From IMG/VR virus record IMGVR_UViG_3300044799_000328, positions 1 to 51,653 of that record: a stretch of DNA of 51,653 nt. One strand, written 5' to 3'. Source of the stretch: a virus. The translations under genes were made by a program, and so were the position numbers. The first letter of the stretch is position 1. The number at the start of each line of letters is the position of its first letter. The notes beneath the pieces are model-generated. The model ran no database searches, was not told the DNA's origin, and was given only the letters and a program-made list of their open reading frames with translations. Positions 49,191-51,653 of this stretch are shown here, piece after piece.

Positions 49191-50575
49191 CAGCGTGCAC
49201 TCGCTTTCGGCACTGCAAGCTGTCCGGGAAGCACGGTCAGTTCATCATCCGTTACCCGCGCCGCCACGAACTGCAGCCCAGAGGCTTCAGCTGCTTGTCG
49301 GAATGCCTCGAAACTCTTGCTATCGAGATGTTCCATGTCGTCGATCACGATCAGGCCGAGTTCGCCCGCCTGGAGTTTTGCCAACGTCAGCGCGACCTGA
49401 ATTTGCTTGGCCTTGTTGACGCGCTGGAAAGGTATGCCGTCAAGTGTCAACCCGGCTTCCGTGATCTCCAATCCGGGAACTGGTAGGGAGGATGCCAAGG
49501 TTTTCTTGAGGCTTTCGAGTTTGCCGAGGACACCGGTGAGTTTCTCCGCGTTCTGTTCCGCCTGTTTTGCCTGTTGTTCCTGCAGGGCAATGAATTCGCG
49601 TGTGCTCTCAGCCTTGGCATGCTGTTCTGCCATTGCCCGAGCGTGCGCAGCCTGGGTAGTGAGCGCTATGATCTTTGGCTGGTATTCAGCCTCAGCAGCC
49701 TTCAACGCACCGTCTTTGTCGTTGGCAATTGCCGCTAATTTGTGATCCCGTTCCGCTTGATGCTTCTGGATTGATATTTCGGAATCCGTTCGAATCTTGT
49801 CAATTGCCGTTTGGGCCTGTTCCTTGATGGACTCGCGTTTTGCGCGAAATAGTTCCGCCTGGGCCTCCTCGGCCTTGCGCGCGTCATCTATTATGCAGAG
49901 CGCCCGTTTTTGTTTTTCCTTTTGCACCGCCTGGAATGACTGCGTGCTGCGTTTCAGAACGTCATCCCAGTTCCCTTCCGGTGCATCTTCTGGCAAAGCT
50001 CGTTTCATTTCTTCTATGGTCGCATTCTTGTCCTTAAAAACACGGTTGATGCCCGTGCGATCGTCATAGATGTGCTTGCGGATCTGCTCCAGGACCTCCA
50101 GGGCGTGCGCGTCCAGGCTAATGCCCTCAAGAGCCTTGACCGGAACAAACGTCAGATCCTGGACCGTCACGCGCAAAGGAGCGGCTGCTATGATCGCGTT
50201 CATCTGTTCTCGTGGCGGCATGGAAAGCAGGGCAACTGGATCCAGGCTCAGACTACTCACGATTGACTTGATGAACTCCGCCTGCCTTGTGATCTTGCGG
50301 CCCTTGGCGTCCGTGATATCGCGCGTTGTGCTCTTCGGCGTCACGCGGATCTTGATGGTCGTGTCGTCGTCGGTCTGGATTTCGACCTTGGCGACTTCCG
50401 CACCCACACGGATCACCGACGGATCATGCCCGCTGCCGACTGCGTATTGCAGAGCGGCGACGATTGAGGTTTTGCCGGACCCGTTCTTTCCGGACAGGAT
50501 CGTGAGGGCACCCGGCTTATATTCGGCGTCCGGAGCTCCCATCCAGTTCAGCGTGCTGAATTTCTTTATTTTCAT
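49190..50575 (-). CDS. SbcC/Rad50-like SMC-type ATPase
   Basis: 461 residues from ATG 50575. Walker A GKNGSGKTS at 29-37, long central coiled coil (for example AKRESIKEQAQTAIDKIRTD and AEYQPKIIALTTQAAHARAM), and Walker B LIVIDDMEHL at 408-417. It resembles the small RecF/SbcC-type ATPases found beside phage nucleases. It probably holds or processes DNA ends with the nuclease at 48477. The start region is GC-rich and carries a strong hairpin. Confidence 0.8.
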   Translation of the reverse strand: MKIKKFSTLNWMGAPDAEYKPGALTILSGKNGSGKTSIVAALQYAVGSGHDPSVIRVGAEVAKVEIQTDDDTTIKIRVTPKSTTRDITDAKGRKITRQAEFIKSIVSSLSLDPVALLSMPPREQMNAIIAAAPLRVTVQDLTFVPVKALEGISLDAHALEVLEQIRKHIYDDRTGINRVFKDKNATIEEMKRALPEDAPEGNWDDVLKRSTQSFQAVQKEKQKRALCIIDDARKAEEAQAELFRAKRESIKEQAQTAIDKIRTDSEISIQKHQAERDHKLAAIANDKDGALKAAEAEYQPKIIALTTQAAHARAMAEQHAKAESTREFIALQEQQAKQAEQNAEKLTGVLGKLESLKKTLASSLPVPGLEITEAGLTLDGIPFQRVNKAKQIQVALTLAKLQAGELGLIVIDDMEHLDSKSFEAFRQAAEASGLQFVAARVTDDELTVLPGQLAVPKASAR

Positions 50576-50631
50576 GATTGCCCGTAGGTTATGGGGCGGC
50601 TCATCACCGCCCCGGTGAACTGCGCGCTCAA
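50572..50631 (-). CDS. Possible 19-residue leader peptide of the ATPase gene
   Basis: TTG 50631 after GAGGGCTCT, stop TGA overlapping ATG 50575 of the ATPase (ATGA). Peptide MSAQFTGAVMSRPITYGQS. The coding part includes the hairpin at 50593-50613. Weak evidence; could couple translation. Confidence 0.3.
   Translation of the reverse strand: MSAQFTGAVMSRPITYGQS
50593..50613 (-). promoter_or_regulatory. Perfect 7-pair GC hairpin before the ATPase gene
   Basis: GGGGCGG-TGATGAG-CCGCCCC on the minus strand, 18 bases upstream of ATG 50575. No T-run follows, so a translational or processing role is more likely than termination. Confidence 0.45.
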
Positions 50632-51366
50632 AGAGCCCTCTGGCTTGACACTGATTCACAAAATGCCCCACATTCCGGCACGATGATTTCGCAATGTCTA
50701 CCGCGATCCATGTTCAGTTCATCCAGAAATACACCGTTTATGCAGCTCCCGCCGATGTCCCTTTCCATGCGGGACCGCGCTGCAAAGACTTTCGGAAAGT
50801 CGATACGCACCTTGTTCCAATAGCCCATGCCACCCTTGACGCACCCGATGCAATTGTTATTCGGATAACCTAAGTCGTACATAACGGGCCTTGATATCCC
50901 GGTCTTTTCCAGGATTCCGTGCGCCTCTTCTTTTGAGATTCCTGCTTCGATAAGAGGAAATACGTGGTGCGCACCTGGCATTTCATCCACCCTTGTTTGT
51001 GCGCGTGCAGTCTCTGCGCAGTCAAAGCCCCAAACGTATCGGAAGTTATTGATTCTCCGCTTCCCACTGTTTACGAAGATCCCGCTTCAGCATTCTGCTG
51101 CACGATGCTCCGCGCACGCCGTTCACGTATCCCCGGAATCGGCAAGCGTTTTCGACTGACTTCAGTGGGGATTGAATTATTTCTATCGGCTTGCCAAACC
51201 ACGCTTCGCAGTTACGTACAAAGCGCACAGTGTCGATGTGCTGGTCGTCGATGTGCTGGTATACAATGTGGTCAATGTGGTCAATATACAGTTTCGTCGC
51301 CATTGCTGATGAAACTCCAGCCGAGAACCAGGACACGGTGACCATATTTACCTTATGCACCGCCAT
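50628..51366 (-). pseudogene. PAPS-reductase-like protein, split by a frameshift
   Basis: Two adjacent frames form one protein. The first part (ATG 51366, SD AGAGGGCCGCGA) has VSWFSAGVSSAMATKLYIDH, the SxGxxS P-loop of the PAPS reductase/ATP-pyrophosphatase family, then ENACRFRGYVNGVRGASC. It reaches GAG AAT CAA TAA near 51050. Skipping one base restores the family sequence NNFRYVWGFDCAETARAQT, followed by FPLIEAGISKEEAHGIL, YDLGYPNNNCIGCVKGGMGY and GGSCINGVFLDEL. Either a real inactivating insertion, programmed +1 frameshifting or a base error. Phage relatives are linked to DNA or RNA thiolation and defence evasion, which stays a guess here. Confidence 0.8.
50636..50647. repeat. CCCTCTGGCTTG motif, copy 1
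   Basis: Twelve-base motif, reading CAAGCCAGAGGG on the minus strand, where AGAGGG can serve as SD for TTG 50631. Further copies at 51373-51384 and 51482-51493. Confidence 0.6.
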
Positions 51367-51372
51367 TCGCGG

Positions 51373-51384
51373 CCCTCTGGCTTG
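51373..51384. repeat. CCCTCTGGCTTG motif, copy 2
   Basis: Same 12-base motif; its minus-strand AGAGGG is the SD of ATG 51366. Confidence 0.6.
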
Positions 51385-51394
51385 ACAATGTTGC

Positions 51395-51424
51395 GGGCGG
51401 GCCCGGTTAGCGGCGAGCCCGCCC
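51395..51424 (-). promoter_or_regulatory. Perfect 8-pair GC hairpin
   Basis: GGGCGGGC/GCCCGCCC with a 14-base loop, 10 bases upstream of motif copy 2 and 28 bases before ATG 51366. No T-run follows. It may control the PAPS-reductase-like mRNA. Confidence 0.45.
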
Positions 51425-51481
51425 TGGTGTTGGCAGTTACCCGCGTTTTGATCGTGGTATAACCGCTGCACCCATTCTCGC

Positions 51482-51493
51482 CCCTCTGGCTTG
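51482..51493. repeat. CCCTCTGGCTTG motif, copy 3
   Basis: Third copy, just after the T-run of the terminator at 51496-51520 on the minus strand. Only a 12-residue frame starts after it. Confidence 0.6.
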
Positions 51494-51495
51494 TT

Positions 51496-51520
51496 AAAAA
51501 CCGCGCGCTGACCTCAGCGC
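51496..51520 (-). terminator. Intrinsic terminator
   Basis: GCGCTGA-GG-TCAGCGC followed by GCGG and TTTTT on the minus strand, overlapping the end of the partial gene at 51514. The stem is strong; the T-run is 4 bases late. Confidence 0.5.
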
Positions 51521-51653
51521 AGAAGAGTGGTCTTGTATTCATTGCTGTTGATATCCACCGCGACCATATGTCCAGTGTCAGTTAGCGCCTTAGTCAATTG
51601 CCGCGCCGTCTCCATTGCCCTGTCTACCAGTTCGTCGGGCGTCATCAGGCGCA
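51514..51653 (-). CDS. C-terminal part of a small protein, cut by window edge
   Basis: Open frame from the right edge to TGA 51514, ending RLMTPDELVDRAMETARQL, then TKALTDTGHMVAVDINSNEY and KTTLLR. An ATG lies 3 codons inside (MTPDELVDR). Helix followed by strands; function unknown. The stop overlaps the terminator hairpin. Confidence 0.55.
   Translation of the reverse strand, partial: RLMTPDELVDRAMETARQLTKALTDTGHMVAVDINSNEYKTTLLR

Noticed and set aside
51348-51542. 64-codon frame containing VKPEGREW, across the terminator and motif copy 3
   Set aside because: It crosses a terminator, a hairpin and the start of the PAPS-reductase-like gene; conserved SD motif read as protein.
1-51653. Plus-strand open frames, some over 100 codons (for example 135-515, 817-1101, 39531-39830, 43533-44009)
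   Set aside because: They mirror real minus-strand genes, lack SD sites, show no protein-like order and would be the only plus-strand genes in the window.
1-51653. CRISPR array or integrase/attachment sites
   Set aside because: No regularly spaced direct repeats of 20-40 bases with unique spacers and no recombinase gene seen.

Overview
The window looks like part of the genome of a tailed double-stranded DNA phage (Caudoviricetes). Every gene I can support lies on the minus strand, so the genome reads from right to left. The phage calls rest on a complete head module (large terminase, portal, scaffold-like and major capsid proteins), densely packed small genes with Shine-Dalgarno (SD) sites and overlapping starts and stops, a 32-gene tRNA array, HNH endonucleases and an RNA ligase. 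All three stop codons are used in the standard way. The host cannot be named from sequence alone. I see no integrase, repressor/attachment module, tape measure, DNA polymerase or CRISPR array. The window cuts genes at both ends.

Layout in the direction of transcription. (1) 51.65-47.86 kb: DNA-metabolism genes: a PAPS-reductase-like gene broken by a frameshift, an SbcC/Rad50-like ATPase, a RecB/Cas4-like PD-(D/E)XK nuclease and an OB-fold-like protein. This stretch reads as more GC-rich than the rest. (2) 47.7-39.7 kb: about 24 small early-type genes, including an HD phosphohydrolase, DUF3310, a MazG-like pyrophosphohydrolase, a Cro-type regulator, DUF7352 and several Cys4 zinc-ribbon proteins. 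(3) 39.3-29.3 kb, with outliers at 28.0 and 27.0 kb: 32 tRNA genes that together read codons for all 20 amino acids, interleaved with four HNH endonuclease genes, an RNA ligase, many very small proteins and several structured non-tRNA elements. (4) 31.4-26.2 kb: small membrane and accessory proteins. (5) 26.2-11.1 kb: terminase, portal, small portal-proximal proteins, scaffold, major capsid protein, a duplicated decoration-like cassette (order A-B-A-A-B) and neck proteins. (6) 11.1-1 kb: three tandem paralogous proteins of about 760 residues, a BppU-like Ig domain protein, two adaptor-like proteins and a truncated virion protein.

How the parts may work together: the tRNA set, the RNA ligase (tRNA repair) and the unusual anticodon loops (six tRNAs have C instead of the near-universal U33, one of them in an 8-base loop) form a coherent module that could keep translation running when the host cuts its tRNAs. 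Protein genes are packed so tightly against the tRNAs that several take their stop codon from inside the next tRNA. Other features worth attention are two (GGCNN)n pentanucleotide arrays, two similar tRNA-like RNAs of unknown kind, a recurrent TTGAC-N9-TANNNT promoter-like motif, and three genes whose -10 box lies exactly 6 bases before the ATG.
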